Counted from the first letter of the stretch, positions 24,501 through 38,566 are shown. The stretch: DNA of 64,000 bases from Quillaja saponaria (GCA_029379385.1 CM055613.1:23037652-23101651); one strand, 5' to 3'. The notes: a model not told the origin generated them from the sequence alone. Program-made: numbers and translations.

Positions 24501-27093
24501 TTTACGAACCAAAAAAATAATAATTCTCAATAGGTCATGGTAATTATTATTTTGGCTGTGACAATATACCTCTATTTTTTATAGAGAAATAATTAATTTT
24601 ATTTAAAAAGTTCTACTCACGCTGTTAATTAGAACTAGAACTAACACTATTTTTTTATTGTGGAATATTTTTCAAAGGGAGGGCTTAAGTATAATTGCTA
24701 AGGTGCAATGAATATTATAATTGACATTTTAAATGTAAGTTTTTGTAATAGTGTTAGAGCATTTGTTAAGATAATATATGTAGGGTTTATTTGAATGGAA
24801 GAGAATTGAGGGAGAAGAGATGATATATAGTACAATACCAAATACTACACTTTGGCCTCTTTTTATTTATTTTTATTTTTTATTTTTAATAATGGGATGG
24901 TACATGTACCCCTTTAAGTTCCATCCAAGTTCACCTTTAATTTCTCCAAATTAAGAGGATTAGTTTAAAGTGAAAAAATATATATATTTACCTATAGTGA
25001 CAAATATAATAATATTCTTTTCACTAAATACTTCTTGATGTCCAAATAAAACATTTAATTTAAAAAATATAATATATAATAATATATCATCTCATTTTTT
25101 TTACTTAATTTTTAAATAAAATATACTCTATCATTTTCTTCATATTTTTAAATTCTCAAATAAAACAAGGATAAATGTTATTTTTTTTACACACCTCTCT
25201 TTTACTTATTTTCCTCTCATGTCATTCCAGTCTGTCAAATAGGTTATTGAAAAACTTCAAATCTAATGTAATAATTGGTTTTGATTTAATAACATAATAA
25301 ACGACTTGTTAATTGTAGAAGGTCAACAAGTGTCACGTTAAGGAAAAAAAAAAAAAAACTAAGGGAAGTGCAACGTGTCCAAGTTTGTGAATTACTGTTT
25401 CTAAGAAAAAAAAAAGGGAGGCTCCCTGGCCTCGGGTTGCTTAATGCTTGGCTCCTCTACCCGAAAAGCTGACCCTTTACTTTCCTGCCAATCAAACATG
25501 GTCACTCTCCCCATAACGAAAAAGAAAAAGAGAAACAGCTTTTATTCGGAAAAGCACAAGGACTTTTTCACAGATAGGTCAATCAATGAATTCTCTAAAA
25601 CTGAAACTGTAGAAGCTACAATTTAATGATCTTTTTTGGATATGCATGGCATGGCATGGCAGTGGAATGTTCAATGTTGTAACTTAGTTTTTTTGTTGCA
25701 TATCAGAAAAGTGTTTGACAAATGTAGAGAAAACAAGAAGTATATTGTTTGTGTATCATGCGCTTCCATATAAAGTGAGCTAGCTACCAGCTGTGGTGAG
25801 ATGGAGGCTTGACCTCTAGTGACAGTGGAATCGTGCATGGTCACGGAATGACTTCATCTTGCTTGGAACAAAATTAAAGTTACCATTAAACGTAGCTAGC
25901 TAGCTATAGCTGGGGACACTGATTGCGATATTTGAATTTCTACCCCAAATTTCATCCTCAAGATTTTTATTATATTATGATGATTATGATATGAATTGAG
26001 TTCAAGTTTCATTTAGAGTGTCATATAATAGAATAAATTATAAATATAAATGTCTTGCACCATTTTTTCCTTTCCATGTTTTTATTCTTCAGAAAAGTAA
26101 ACATTTGCCTTTAGAGGAAAAAGGAAAATCTGAAAGCATGTAGTGATACGTAATAATGATATGATGCATGGGATCCTCCCATGACTTTTATTTGTGCCTA
26201 CAATTGCTTTCTTTCGCAATGTGGATGTTCCCACTTCCCATTAGTGAAAGTGGGTTAGCTGCGTTAGCTTATATATATTATATATATATATGTAGCTTCC
26301 CCCACTAAATTGTTGGGTTGGCTTTGGGCAATTAAAGATATTTAGTATTTTAATTTTTAATATGTGAAAGATAAAGGAGAGGCTTAAAATTTTGTCCATA
26401 TTTTCTTTTCTTAAAAAAATTTAAATGGATATTGGCTTTAATCTCGTCATCATGCCATCATCAATACCATCATCATTAGCCACAAGAGAGTGCGGAGCAA
26501 CTCAATAGTTTAAATTTATATTTACTTTTTAGTAATCATTTACTTTGACACATGAAATTAACACACTAAACATATTTCTCCCAAGTATATAAAAAGTTAC
26601 AATTGCGCTTCACCATGGCCTTTTGCCTTTGGATATTAAATTAGTTACCTAATTAATATATATATAGGAAGAGACATTTTTGTTCTGATGGTGTAATTTT
26701 TTGCATGTGCATGTGGCATAATGAGTGCGTATGTCAGTCCATGCATGTGAGAGTGAAGAGTGGAGATATATAAATTGATAATGTGTAGAAACCGAGAGAA
26801 AAGGAATGTTGCATGGCGTATGGGACTGATATGGTCTATGTGTTTTGTCAGGTTGGTGAGCACGGCCGGTCGGTCGGTCAACTTTTAGTAAACAATCCTT
26901 AAAAGCCAATCACTAATATTCACCTGCGTTAATGCTCATGAATGTCGTTTAAGGAGACATAATTGTGTGCTGCAAGAGCACCTGTGTTAATTTTACATCG
27001 CCTAAGGCCCTAATATATATTATTTGAGTAGCTGAATAAAGGATTATATCCCCTAAAAATCAATTCCAAATTATCTAAGGAATTGAGTGAGGG

Positions 27094-27095
<2 letters not shown>
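21575..27095. other. Intergenic, AT-rich, no gene seen
   Basis: This is upstream sequence of the LAX2-like gene and beyond. It contains a GAGACACAGA-type tandem repeat at about 21868-21905, (TA)n tracts near 21930-21947 and 22286-22302, a short GATA repeat at 23095-23107, and many homopolymer runs. The short open frames in both strands lack recognisable similarity. No transposon termini were identified. Confidence 0.5.

Positions 27096-27137
<42 letters not shown>
27096..27137. repeat. (GA)n microsatellite
   Basis: It is an uninterrupted AG dinucleotide run of about 21 units on the plus strand. Confidence 0.95.
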
Positions 27138-27141
<4 letters not shown>

Positions 27142-28025
27142 CTATGGAATTCGTGGTAGGGTGATGATTCCAAAGTGATAAAAAGAGGGCCAACTTTCTA
27201 TTAATTCCTCGTTTTTGGATTATCACTTTCCATTTGCATGTCCCCTTTGAATGCAAGCAAAGCCGTCTTGCCTGTACTTTTTTTATATTATGATAACATA
27301 CTCTAATTACAAAATGAAAAATACTCAGTTATCCTGCTGAGTGCTAAATATTGATTAATTAAGGCTCCAGGTTTGGGCACAAGTGTACTTTTACTTTGTA
27401 ATTCTTTTCTAGCTATTTTGTGTGTGAGTCTGTGATATATAAATTAAAACAGAAAACAATAATAATTCTGAATTCCATCTATATATATGTATCAATGTAT
27501 GTAAGGAATGCAGGCACGCTTGCATGATATATAATTGTTACGATCAAAGCACATGCTGCTGCATCAACAATATGCATAGGATGCAGGAAGACAAATAATT
27601 AATTAAGCTGGAAACTGAAACAAATTAACGCAGTAAGTATTAATTGTACTGCACCCCTTGCATGTCACCAAACCCTAAATATTCCATTCTCTTTAATTTG
27701 ATTCTTCTTCTTTTTTAATTTCTTTTACAATTTTTCTTCTTCTTTGTTGCTTCCCACTCACCATCATCACTGCACAACCTCATCATTTCAAACTCTTATT
27801 ATTATTTTCATATGCTCTCTCTGTCTCTTTTTCTCTTGGCCGGCTAGAGGTTCACAAATCAAACTAGTTTTTGAGAGATAACTTTTTTTACAAAAACCTA
27901 CCACTTTCTTCTTCCTTTCTATAATCATGTACATTCATATGTGATTATTACTTTTACTACCAAAAGCCAAAAGGGTACTCGCAATTAAACTCAAATTGAC
28001 TTGCAGATCACCTTTAGCAATTTTC

Positions 28026-28047
28026 CTCTCTCTCTCTCTCTCTCTCT
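28026..28047. repeat. (CT)n microsatellite
   Basis: It is a CT run of about 11 units, followed directly by ACCAG|GTACGT, a good splice donor shape. The pyrimidine tract plus donor would fit a non-coding 5' leader exon, but no following coding exon was found. Confidence 0.9.
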
Positions 28048-28497
28048 ACCAGGTACGTCACGTTTACTGCATGCATTAGGCCACCACTAACGAAGAAGAA
28101 CATCATATCAAATGAATATAATGGAACAAAAGTATTGGAAAGAACTAAAGGAACCAGATCAAGTTTTGCTGTAAATTTCAACCCAACCATCGTAATTGTA
28201 AGTTCAGTTCATTGTTGAATGTGGAATAATTAATAGATTACTTACAATATTGTCTCATCGAGTTTGCCCTATCGAGTGGCCTTCGAAAGCAATCAAACCA
28301 TTTTTTGTTCTTCTTTTTCTTCCGTTTCACTCATGATGATTGGTTTCATGAATATTTCAAGACCCTTATGGCTAGTGCTCCTTTTGCTTACATAGGATCA
28401 CAAATTGAATTGAAAAATGTATATGAACCAATTCATAACAATTAATGAGACACGCAGTACAAAATTAGTGAGGAATTTTCTGAAAGATAAATTCCCA

Positions 28498-28721
28498 TGT
28501 TAGCATAAATCAATGGCTCTTAATTGATTTATGATTTATTTCTTATTATGTCTCTCAATTATCTCTATTATGCCTGTAAATTAAGCTTCTAATTATATGT
28601 AATTGCCTATTATATATATTTGATTGATACTTAATCTAGATTCACTGTATTACAGACATAATAGAGATAATTGAGAGACATAGGGTATAAGTCAATTGAG
28701 AGCTCTTGACTTAGGCTAACA
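28498..28721. repeat. MITE-like foldback element, about 224 bp
   Basis: The termini are inverted: TGTTAGCATAAATCAA at the left against TTGACTTAGGCTAACA at the right. The inner parts also pair: TGTCTCTCAATTATCTCTAT near 28549-28568 matches its inverse near 28661-28680. The ends and length fit a non-autonomous DNA transposon. No superfamily can be assigned, and a clear target duplication was not seen. Confidence 0.7.
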
Positions 28722-31700
28722 CCCCAGAACAGAAACAAACATATTGGACATATATAACTAGCTAAGTCAATGCTTAAATCTAGCTAACAATTATGTCGTA
28801 CAGAATACACATGCCTATTAACTATTAATATTCAGTTTCTATTTCTTAACGAGTAGGAGATCGACCACCGGTGGACAGCCTCTGAATTCAAAAACGTAGA
28901 CGCGCTGATTCCCGAGCAGTACGAACAACGATAATGATCAAAAAGCAAACCATGCGCATCATATTCATACTCATGCTTCATCGTTTACTGTTTACTGTTT
29001 AGGAAAGGTCGAGGGTCGGGGGAATAGTAAAGTTCAAACTGAACGACGTCGTATGCTCTTCTAGTTACCCGACAAAAGGCATGGGCCATGAAATTCCACG
29101 GTTTTTTGCATGGACATGCGTATGGCTTTTGGGAGTTGAACATTTTTAATTGATGGGCCCCATGTCCCTGACTGCGCGTGCAAAGCCGGAGTTCATGGGG
29201 GGCTCTCTTCTGTGGACCCCCACGCAATTGAACAATGAACCCTCACATTCACATATAACATATTATGCTCTCTCTCTTTCTCCTCCATATTTCCCATGGC
29301 CATCATTACTGTCCACTTTTACTGAAATACCCCGTGTTACACACTTAAAATTTTTAGCTTTTTGCATATCAAGTTATAGTATATCATTAGGGGATGAAAA
29401 CATTACATTACTCATGTGTAGATTGTGGACCCTGTCCTTGTTCTTTCTAGATTGAGTGCTCTCTTCTCTTCAGACTTCAGACTTCAACTTCATGGATGGG
29501 ATATATATATATAAAGATTTCTTTAAGACTAGAGAAAGAGAAAACAAAACTCAATAGAAAAGCAATGAAAAGGATTCCATATGTGCGTTTGTCATGGTTG
29601 AGTCATGTCCACGTTTGGTTAATAGTAGCTATCATTTCATTATTCATATAAATATAGGAAAACACTAGGTGTATCTATGAAGGATTTTTTATTTTTTATT
29701 TTTAAACATCACCTATTTTAAATGTAAATATTATGCAAGACACATTTAAAAAAAATAAAAAATTCGTGTAGATGTGATTTTATTTATTTATTATTATTAT
29801 TATTTTTTTTTGAAAACATTTGCTTAATGAAGTTAAAAGATAAAATTGAGACAATGAGCATTTTGTATAGCGTACGACAATCATAATGTAGTAGGTAGAA
29901 CTCATATGCAGTATTACTATTTATTTATTTTTTTTTTTTCATTTAGTCCTACCCAATATAAAATGTGCCAAAAATTTATAAATTGTTCTAAATGAACCAT
30001 GTTATTCAATTGGGTCATAATTCAATTGATGATAACATTCTTTTATAGATTTTGATCTTCAATATGAGAATGCCATGATTGTGGCCTGCAACGTCCGCAT
30101 CTTCAATTGTTTAAAATAAACTCATCCATCGCAAGTTATTAAATTTGTTGTTTCTAGTTTACATATACAATTCTATGTTAAGAAGGTCTATTTAAGAAAG
30201 GATAGAAATGAATAAAATTGTTTGTGAACAAGTTGGAAGTTAGATATGAGTTTGACTTCAGTTTAATTTGTCTTTTATATAAACATGTCAAGTTCTAATT
30301 TTATTTTATAGTCCGTTTAGTAGACTAGTTAGACTTATTTTGCAAAACTTTGGTTCGTAAGTTTATAAACTCAGCTAATTTGATATATAAATAATATACT
30401 TTTATACTTAAATTTTCATTTAAATCTATTGAACATGGCAGCAATCAATATAAGGAGAGAGATCTGAAAGCCACTTCGAGATGTCTTGTTTGTTGACTGA
30501 TTCATCGTGTGATGTGGTATTTGCCTATTTCTGTATTTCAAACAAAAATTGTCTGATTCGACTATGTTGGATCATCAAATACCCTTAAAGCCAGATGTTA
30601 GAAAGTAAGCCCAACTATGCATACAAAGCTTAACAAACTCAACATAGTAGAGCCCATTTGATCTCGTTTCATCCCTGTGTCCCACGCACTTCAGAAGGTA
30701 CAAGGGTCGTTCTAAGATACTACCTTAAAACCCGTCCAATATTAAAGCCCACACTGTATAGTGTACACAACAAACAACACCGTTTAAAAGCCGAGATCCA
30801 ATTCTTCATGGACAGACTTGTAGCTGCACTATCCAATCCATTGAGGGCTAACTCATTATTTCTAGACAATGTAAAGAGCCAACTTTAGAAACCGATGCAC
30901 AATTATAAACATTTAGTCAGTGACAACTTAAGTCTATAAGCTCTAAAACATTATCATCCATTATTCAATCTTTGACACACTGTTGACATGTGTACCAAAA
31001 GACTAAATCACGGTTATTTAAAAACTATTATTTAACTTGAAATTCAAATTAACCATTAAGAGACTATAAAGTCTCAATTACTGTTACAAAGATTCAATAA
31101 TTAATCAAACAAATTACTTCTTGTTGTATTTATATTTATTTTATTATCTGTATTTATGTTCTTCTGTCTTTTAAAATTTTTTTTGTCTTTATATTTAAAT
31201 TATTATCATTGCAACTAGTACTTTGTACTATAATTTGAACCGATAATCTAAAAGTTATTCATATTCGTTTAATTATTGACTTGGAATAGTTTCCTAACAC
31301 ACATTTGTCCAAATTGCCATAAATAATTTGGCACATGTGGTGGGATGTCTTGATTACAGATGTCTAAGAAAGTGAGAAGCCAGATTATGGTTCTCTCAAC
31401 TACGAACAATAATGATTTCTTAGTTTACCAGAACTTGAGGAGGCAAGGCCTAGATTAAGGCGAAGTACACAGACCAATGTTGAAACTTTAGTGGCAATTC
31501 CTGTCATTGCAACTATAATTACACTTTCAAGAGTTTTTATGGCCATAAATGTCCTAATGGTGGTTTGGCTCAAGGAGGGGTAAATCAATCTCCTTCACCA
31601 ACGACAAGGATAGGGTTGGATAATACTTCACCTACTCAATTTACTAAGTCTTTTGATCTAATAGGAAAAGATAAAATTACAGATGTTGCCATTTCATCTA

Positions 31701-31860
31701 ATTAAGACGCCAGTCTTGGAGTTGTTTTTCCACAAGGATAGATAGAGATAACGGCCAATTTCAAGCTATTGTTGAAACATAATATAGATGAGTTGGCTTA
31801 GAGGATGGTGTTAGCCTTTAAGAAGTAACTGGAATAGAGCTAAATGTAGATTCAGAAAGA
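28722..31860. other. Intergenic sequence before the transposon nest
   Basis: Most is AT-rich without genes. A GC-richer stretch (about 28860-29220) carries ACGACGTCGTA near 29042. Several short open frames (28985-29227 minus, 29150-29455 plus, 30658-30888 plus) have no recognisable protein similarity. Confidence 0.45.
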
Positions 31861-31867
31861 GGTAAAC

Positions 31868-32300
31868 ATTATAAGAATTAGTACATCTGTGTCTGTCATA
31901 ATGTAAACTCAGATAATGCAGATACAGATATGTAATAGATGCAAATTGATTATCTGTGTCCGTAAATGTGCCGATGCTCATAGTCTAAAAAAGATAAAAA
32001 ATAAAAAATTTAAGATGCTGTTACTATTTACGTAGACGTGGAAAAAGATAATTCTTGGTGTTATACTCCGTAATCATATCTGCATCTGCTATTTCCCATC
32101 AATGTCTGCATTTACAAATACAATTATACATCTTGTCATTTATAGTGAAGTTTAACAGTGTCTGCTATGTACTTAGTTACGTCTAGTTTAGGAAGACGTA
32201 GATAATACAATATTATTTTAAGTAAATTATCTTTTTATCTATGTCTTTCATGCAAACGCAGAAATAGTCCCTGTTTTAAATCTAGATTGCGTAGACACTT
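31868..32300. mobile_element. Remnant of a CACTA-type terminus with subterminal repeats
   Basis: CATTATAAGAATTAGTAC at 31868 resembles the CACTACAAGAAATTA terminus at 34317 with point changes. It is followed by repeated motifs of the type CTGTGTCTG, CAGATACAGATA and TATCTGCATCTGC up to about 32300, as in the other CACTA ends in this window. The opposite end is not identified. Confidence 0.45.
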
Positions 32301-32420
32301 CTTCTTTCTTCCACATTCTTCCTCCTCCTTCCTCCATTGTCGACTGTTGAAGCTCTGCCATTGCCCATAACTGTCAAAACCGTCTATTGGGGTGTTGTTA
32401 CCGATATTTCACCCTGTTGC

Positions 32421-33850
32421 TGTAACACTCCCAAAATTAATACCTAAATTAATTATAGGATAAGTAATTATCTTATAAGTTAAATAGGATACGTATTAGT
32501 ATAAGAATAGTATATACGTATAAAAATATAGACAAGTGTAGCGTTGAAACAAAGATGAAAAAAATGCTACATGGTGGTGTTGGAAGAAGAAAAGAAAATG
32601 ATAAAATATAGGTAACTTGCTAGAAAAAGGAAATATGAAGAATTAGGTGTAAGAATAAGATTAAGTTTGGCAATTTGTAATAAATGAAGGGGATATGTGT
32701 AAGGAAGAGAATAAGTGTGGCAATTTACAATTAATGAAAGGACTTAGGTGTAAGAAGGAGAATAAGTGTGGTAACTTGCAATTAATGAATGGGCTTAGTT
32801 GTAAGAAGGAAGAAAATGGTGGAAAAATTGTAATAATTAAGGGGGTATGTGGAAGAAAATTACGACATAAGATGACAAGTAATAATTAACATAGAAATAT
32901 TGTTAGACAAGTGGAAGGCAAGAAAAACACTAGGTGTCCATGAAATAATTAAGTAGGACATGTGTAATGAATTAAGGAAACAAAATGTACATGGAATGAT
33001 TAACACGGCATGTGTAAAGATTTAAGATAATTAGGTAGCTTACTAATAATTAGAGAATTTAAACTAGGAAATAGGAGGAAGACAAGTGTTAGGAAGAAAA
33101 TACACATGTTAATTTAGAGAATGACAAGTAATGACAAGTAGGAGGTTGTAATTTTAGAGAACTAAAAGGGTAACATAGGAAATGAAACTTTCTCCTAAAT
33201 CCTAAACCTTGGCCGTGTACTATAAATAGGAGTAGAGAGGAGTAGCCGAAATTGCATAAGCAAGGTAAAGTGTGTACTAAAGTGAGAGAAACAGTGAGAA
33301 AGTGGAGAAAAAGTGAGAAAGTAAGAGAAATAGTAAGAAAAAAAAAAAAAAGGGCAAATCGTGAGCTAGGAAGGAGAAGGAAAAAACCAAGAAGAAAAAG
33401 AAAGGAGGAGGCGTGCGGGAAAAGAGAAAGAAAAACAAAATACTAAGGGTATTAGGCAAATATTCATACATTCCTTTGTTTTATTTTATCCTTGCTTTGA
33501 AAGCTACCTCCTTGTTACTCTTATATTCTTCATGCTACTCTTATATCCTTCATGCATATGAAATGGAAAATGAGGAAGATGAATCCTTTTTAGGAAACTT
33601 AGAGGAAATGAGGAAAAAGGCTAATTTGCATTGCATATTCTTATATTTCTAAAACTGCCATCAAGAATCTTTTGTTGTCATGTATGAATGCTTGTTAAGG
33701 TTCGACTCACTTTTTTTCATCTTGATGTACAGATTAATTAGTACCATGGATGTGTATTATTTTCCTTGGAGAAAGGCGTGGTCTATGTAATGAGAAAAAA
33801 TGACAAATGTATGGGACGTATGAGAATAGACTTGTAGAACTGGGTTACTT
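32421..33850 (+). mobile_element. Possible solo LTR or LTR fragment
   Basis: It begins TGTAACACTCCC, a shape common at plant Ty3/gypsy LTR starts. It contains an A/G-rich body, a tandem repeat (32640-32800) and a TATA-like ACTATAAATAG near 33219-33229, followed by purine-rich sequence. No matching second copy or TG..CA end with target duplication was found, so the right boundary is a guess. Open frames at 33252-33471 on both strands are low-complexity products of the purine tract. Confidence 0.3.
32640..32800. repeat. Tandem repeat, about 53-bp unit, about three copies
   Basis: The block GTGTAAGxAxxAxAATAAGTxTGGxAAxTT recurs at about 32648, 32698 and 32751, each time followed by AATxAATGAAxGG. 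The copies differ by scattered substitutions. Confidence 0.7.
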
Positions 33851-34316
33851 TTGTATGAAATTGTAAAATGTATTCTTAATTGGTTTACTTACTAATGGTA
33901 TTAATTTTGGAAGGAAGTCTAGTATTACTAAAATTGGCTCTTGTATAAGTAATAATTTACAAATTGTGTCTTTAGAAATATTAATCAATGATTCACAAGT
34001 TACATTTCTTAGGTAAATTTTGGTTAATAAATAGAGTAGCATAGACTTAAAGTTAATTGGAAGAAAAGAAAAAATTTAAAAATAAGAATAAAAGATCACT
34101 AATCATGGTCGTATGGTATAAAGTGAAATAAGAACAACGTCTAAGAAAAATTATAAAGTACCACCATAAGAGGAAAATGAAGATGTTAGAAAATACAAGT
34201 AACAAAAATATTATCGATTAAATGGTTTAAGAGGTTATCATAGATTAAGTGAAGGATTAAGGAAAGAAGGTTTCACAGCCTCTGCTTAGTCATTCATTAT
34301 ATCTGCCTTCTTCTAT

Positions 34317-36257
34317 CACTACAAGAAATTACAGTATCTATGTTAGTCAAATACAAATGCAGATAATATTTATGCAGATGTTGATAATCAAACGTAGTTA
34401 CCATAGAAGTAGATAATTATTTATGCTTGCATTTTTTCGTCTGTGCACCAAACGTGACTTTGATGCCGATAACTTTTGAAAAATTATCAATATCTAAAAT
34501 GCACAACGATAAATAGATGCAAATGGTTATAGTTATCTACTTCTGCAAATGATAGATGCAGAAAAGTACATAGTTGACGTAGGTAAGATAATATTTAATT
34601 ATTATTTTTTATTATTTGATTGTTATCTTAGCCTAAAATATGCAAACACAGATATTTGAAATGCAAACGCTATTATGAAAACAATTATTTTATATAAACT
34701 TTATATTTATTTAATTTTCTAAATTATACATGTAAATACCTATTCAAAAGGATATTTTATGTTTAAAATCAAACTTGTATAAATAAAATATTATTTTACC
34801 AAAAAGCATACTAACAATATTTACAATATACCAAATATATAATATATCGATCTAAATATCATCCTCTAACTTAGGCGCTTCTTCTTCATTTCTACCTTAT
34901 TCGTCATCTTGTTGGCTGGGGTGCGAATGGCTTGAAATAGGATATGCAAACTAAAATAATTAAAAGAAATATGTTATAAGTTACACTTAACTTGATATTC
35001 ATATAAGCTAAAAATTAAGAGAACTTTAATCAACTTAACCGTTTTTCTCTCTGAACCCCATTTTGCAAAATTCATTAACCCATTAAACTTGGACACACTA
35101 AAATCAATTCATCCACCAATAAATATCAAAAGTAATCGTGATTGAATTTAACTTACAAGTGATTGGTTAACTATTAATCTAATTATTGAAGTGAAAAGCT
35201 CTTACAAGTATGTGCTAGGTCTTTTATAGGTTCACTTGGGAAGTTATGAAGCTAGTACAAAGATATAAAAGATATATATCAAAAGAAAACAAGGTGAAAT
35301 GGAGAAAGATGAAAATGCAATGAAATTTAAATTAGGAAAAGGAGAAGTTATGAAGCTTGTGCAAAGATTAAAAAAATTAAAAGAAAAGGAGGTGAACTAG
35401 AAAAAGATACAAATGCAATGAAATTTAAATCAAAGAAGGACAATACTCCCTCGGCACCTAAAAGAACAACTGATGCACCTATTGTACAATATCCACAGCC
35501 TCTTAATCTTAAAAGTTGATCAAAAAATATTGAATTATGTTGAAGGGAGGGTTGTAATTAATAATAATTGCCTTGTAACTTATTGTATCTTCATTAAAGT
35601 GAGGGAAACTTGCTTGGCTAAGAAATAGATGAAATTCTGTTCTCTATTGTTTACAACCATTTAACCATAAGTTAACCTTCACCCTAAACAAGAAAGTTAT
35701 ATATGTTAAACTTTAGTCATTTTATGTTTGCATTTTTATTTTTGATGATGCATTAATCATAATGTTGAATTGCTACATTTTAATAAAGTAATCCATCATC
35801 AAATATTCTGAAATACTGATGTGAGCCTAACATTTTTATGTTTGATCAGGCATAAGGAGAAAAAGATTAGATTGAATAGGAAATGAGTACATACTCTATG
35901 TCAGCCAAATCATTAATCAACTAAACATGAAAATTTGAGGGCATTTTAATCTTAAAGATAAACCTATTATAAAAATTTAGTTAAAATCAAATATAGCAAA
36001 TAAAGAGCCAGGAAGTAGACATTCAGCATAATGCTACATTTGGCAAGATGCAAACAATCTAAAGCAAAGATTAAACAAGGATTCCATAGTTTTCCTAGCC
36101 ATCAAGAAGCTCATGATACTAGCCTCACCTTTATGTGGACCCTCAATTATTCTACATTGCTTAGCCTTTCCCTAATTAGTTAAAAGGAAGAGTTTCCAAG
36201 TTCTAGCCTATCCTATAAGCAATTATAGGCATACTGAGAATGTTCATATGTCAATAT
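34317..36257. mobile_element. Left end of a CACTA transposon, interrupted by later insertions
   Basis: CACTACAAGAAATTACAG at 34317 is a canonical CACTA-family terminus. It is followed by subterminal motifs (AAACGTAG, TATCTGCATTT types) to about 34680 and by a probable last TNP1-like exon on the minus strand at 34897-34950. The element is then entered by the long-LTR chromovirus at 36258. A plausible opposite end is at about 59265 (GCTTTAGTG, preceded by the same subterminal motifs at 58950-59230). If correct, the insertions at 36-58 kb all lie within it. Confidence 0.5.
34897..34950 (-). pseudogene. Probable last exon of a CACTA TNP1-like gene
   Basis: After a minus-strand acceptor TTTTAG (plus 34951-34956) the frame reads F-A-Y-P-I-S-S-H-S-H-P-S-Q-Q-D-D-E and stops at TAA (34899-34897). 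The residues match the exon at 1082-1177 in P-x-x-S-x-H-x-H-x-S-Q-Q-D-D-E. The match continues in nucleotide composition past the stop, so this copy may be truncated by a point mutation. Confidence 0.42.
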
Positions 36258-38566
36258 AGTTCAAAACCCGATATTTTAATTTATGTTTTAGAATGTTTGT
36301 GTGCTGCTTGTTGTGACTAGATAAATAAAATTCTAAACAAAGTAAAAAAAATTAAAGTAAATGAACATTTGTATATACATATAATTCAAGAATTAATTTC
36401 TACCTTACATTTAAAAAAATTGATACTTGACTTAATTATTTTTGGTATTATTTTCTTTCTCCTTTTTGTTTTACTTTCTTTTTCTTTTTCCTTTCTTAAC
36501 CAACTTAGCCCCTCATTTTCCTGTTTTTGTCTCTCAGTCACTCTAACTCCTTCCTTCCCTATTTTTGGCTGTGACACTCATTCTTTGCAGCCGTGTCTTG
36601 CTCATCTTTCCAATCAAACTGGATATCGATTTGCAGCCATCCCTCCACCTTCATCTCATTTCCTTCAAGCTAGTCTTGCTTGGCTTGAAGTGGTAGTTGC
36701 AACTAAGAGCTTATTGCCCTATTTTCAGCCTTGCTGTAGTCATGAGTGAAGAAGCAGCTAGCAGCTGCCCTATTTTGTTTCTTACAGTAGCTATCTTTTT
36801 GCCCTTTGGGTGCAGGCTCCTTCTCAGCCAAAGCAGCTAAGGGGCTGCATGGTTAGCAAGAGCTAAGGCAGCAGCCTTACCTTGCATCCTTGTCTTCATA
36901 GTGGGAGGGGTAGTTGTTAACTTCGACTACTTGATTTGTTTTCATGAAATTCTTTCCTTTTGTTTGATGATAACTAGTTGTAGAGTCATGTAAATATGAA
37001 CAAGAGTGTAAGACTAGAAATTTGAAAGTAGTTGGCATGAGGTTTTAGGGTGAATTAGTGTTGAAATTTTGTGATTTAAGCCTTTGGTTATTTTGATTAA
37101 TTAAACTAAATTCAAGGTTAATATGTGAAAAATGCGTAATATAAGGGTTAATGAAATTGTGTTGACTTTATTGGGAGGTGTCTTATATACACATACATAT
37201 GAACTAGAATAAAACATGCATACAAGGTATTTGATAACATGTCTAGGAGAAATTTACTTTTAATAAAAGCATAGGAATTGACCTATATAAGTTTTAGTAT
37301 TTAAATAAATAATTAAGAGATTATAACCATGAAATTTATAAACTAAGTAACATGCGAATCAATGATTTTCAACTCCGGAATGTGTCGTGGATACACCGAC
37401 ACCTATGAATTCTAGATGAAGTGACGAGCCGAATCCTTATGCCTCGTGAGTGAACAATGTTACTCTTTGGTTGCCAGACTAATGTGATTAATTGTTTCGG
37501 TGTGTTTGTATGAATATGTTCATATAGTGATAAATAAGAATGTATGGTTGAGTTAATTAAATTAAATGCTATTTTGTTGATCTTCACATATTAATTGAAT
37601 TATGTTTGACATATGACTTTGTTTGTGTTTGATAAGGGCCAATAAAATTAATTTTATCCAAAATAGAATCCAAGTGCACATAGGATACTTTGATTTGATT
37701 ATTTGATTAAAAATATTTGAATAACTCAGCCTCGGGATTAGATATGTGAAAGTTATATTTATTATTATTGTGTAGGAGCAAAAAATGCCTTGATAAGGAT
37801 GTGTATTTGGTGTACGGGTGCCGAGTTACTTTGATTGGCCCTTTTGGTAGCCTTGTTTGATTTATGTGCATATTAAATTACTTGAATTGTATTTGTTTGT
37901 TTTATTAAGTTATCTGTATTTATGTACGTGTGAAATTGAATTGTTTTGCAATTCATGTTATTATGAGATTATTAGATCTATGTGTTTTAATTATGTATTG
38001 ATTGATGCTAGTATCCTTTGGGTATTTTTTTGCTTACTGAGTCTTTATAAGTCACCCTTCATTTGTTAAATTTTCTTTTTTTTTTTTAGTATCAAGAGCC
38101 CAACATACATCACCAATGGATTCTAGACTTGCCAATTGTATTGTGGCAAGGTATATATTTAAGATATCAAACTTAAAGCCAAAAGATGAAGTTTGCAGTC
38201 ACATTAGGGCTTTGAGTTTCGAATTTTGATTTGTGTACTAGTTTACTTGTCATTGTTTATGGTCTTAATGGAGCGAAGCTCCCTGTAGATATTATTGCTA
38301 TTGTTAACTGGTTGAGTGTAACTAGAGTATATATATCTATTTGTATTATCGGGCATGTTTCGCTTTAAGGGGAACTTCTGCCGAAATTTTTAACTAACTC
38401 ACTATGCATATTAGTAAATGAATCTTATATTTGTTTTGTTTATAAATTTTTTCCTTTTGACTTCTAGTTTGAACCAAGGTCATATGTGTTTGATTTGAAA
38501 TTAGGGTTGCGGAGGTTTGGCTATCTATTCTTCTGGCCAATCATGCCTTCGTATAAGGGTGTGACA
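36258..38566 (+). repeat. 5' LTR of the long-LTR chromovirus
   Basis: It is similar throughout to 41809-44176 and ends GGGTGTGACA. It includes a stop-free frame at 36369-36749 that is interrupted in the other copy and is taken as chance. The first bases (AGTTCAAAACCCGATATTTT) are diverged from the TGTTATAACCTGATATTTT of the other LTR. Confidence 0.82.

Noticed and set aside
26845..26885. CGGCCGGTCGGTCGGTC motif resembling the CACTA subterminal TTGGTCGGT repeat
   Set aside because: Only one short occurrence and no terminus nearby.
28985..29455. Overlapping open frames on both strands in a GC-richer patch
   Set aside because: The frames overlap on opposite strands and neither resembles a known family; higher GC alone lengthens chance frames.
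30658..30888. Plus-strand frame of 76 codons
   Set aside because: No domain or motif recognised; surrounding sequence looks like decayed repeat.
31358..31460. Short frame starting MSKKVRSQIMVLSTT, followed by further open scraps to 31800
   Set aside because: It stops after 32 codons and the following scraps need several frame changes; could be a transposon relic, but not assignable.
33252..33471. Lys/Arg-rich and Phe/Leu-rich frames on opposite strands
   Set aside because: Both come from one purine-rich low-complexity tract.
35539..35651. Possible short copia-type LTR (TGTTGAAGGGAGGG ... TTGTTTACA)
   Set aside because: No second copy, primer site or target duplication found; too weak to list.
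36369..36749. 126-codon frame in the long LTR
   Set aside because: The equivalent position in the other LTR copy is interrupted, so it is probably not coding.
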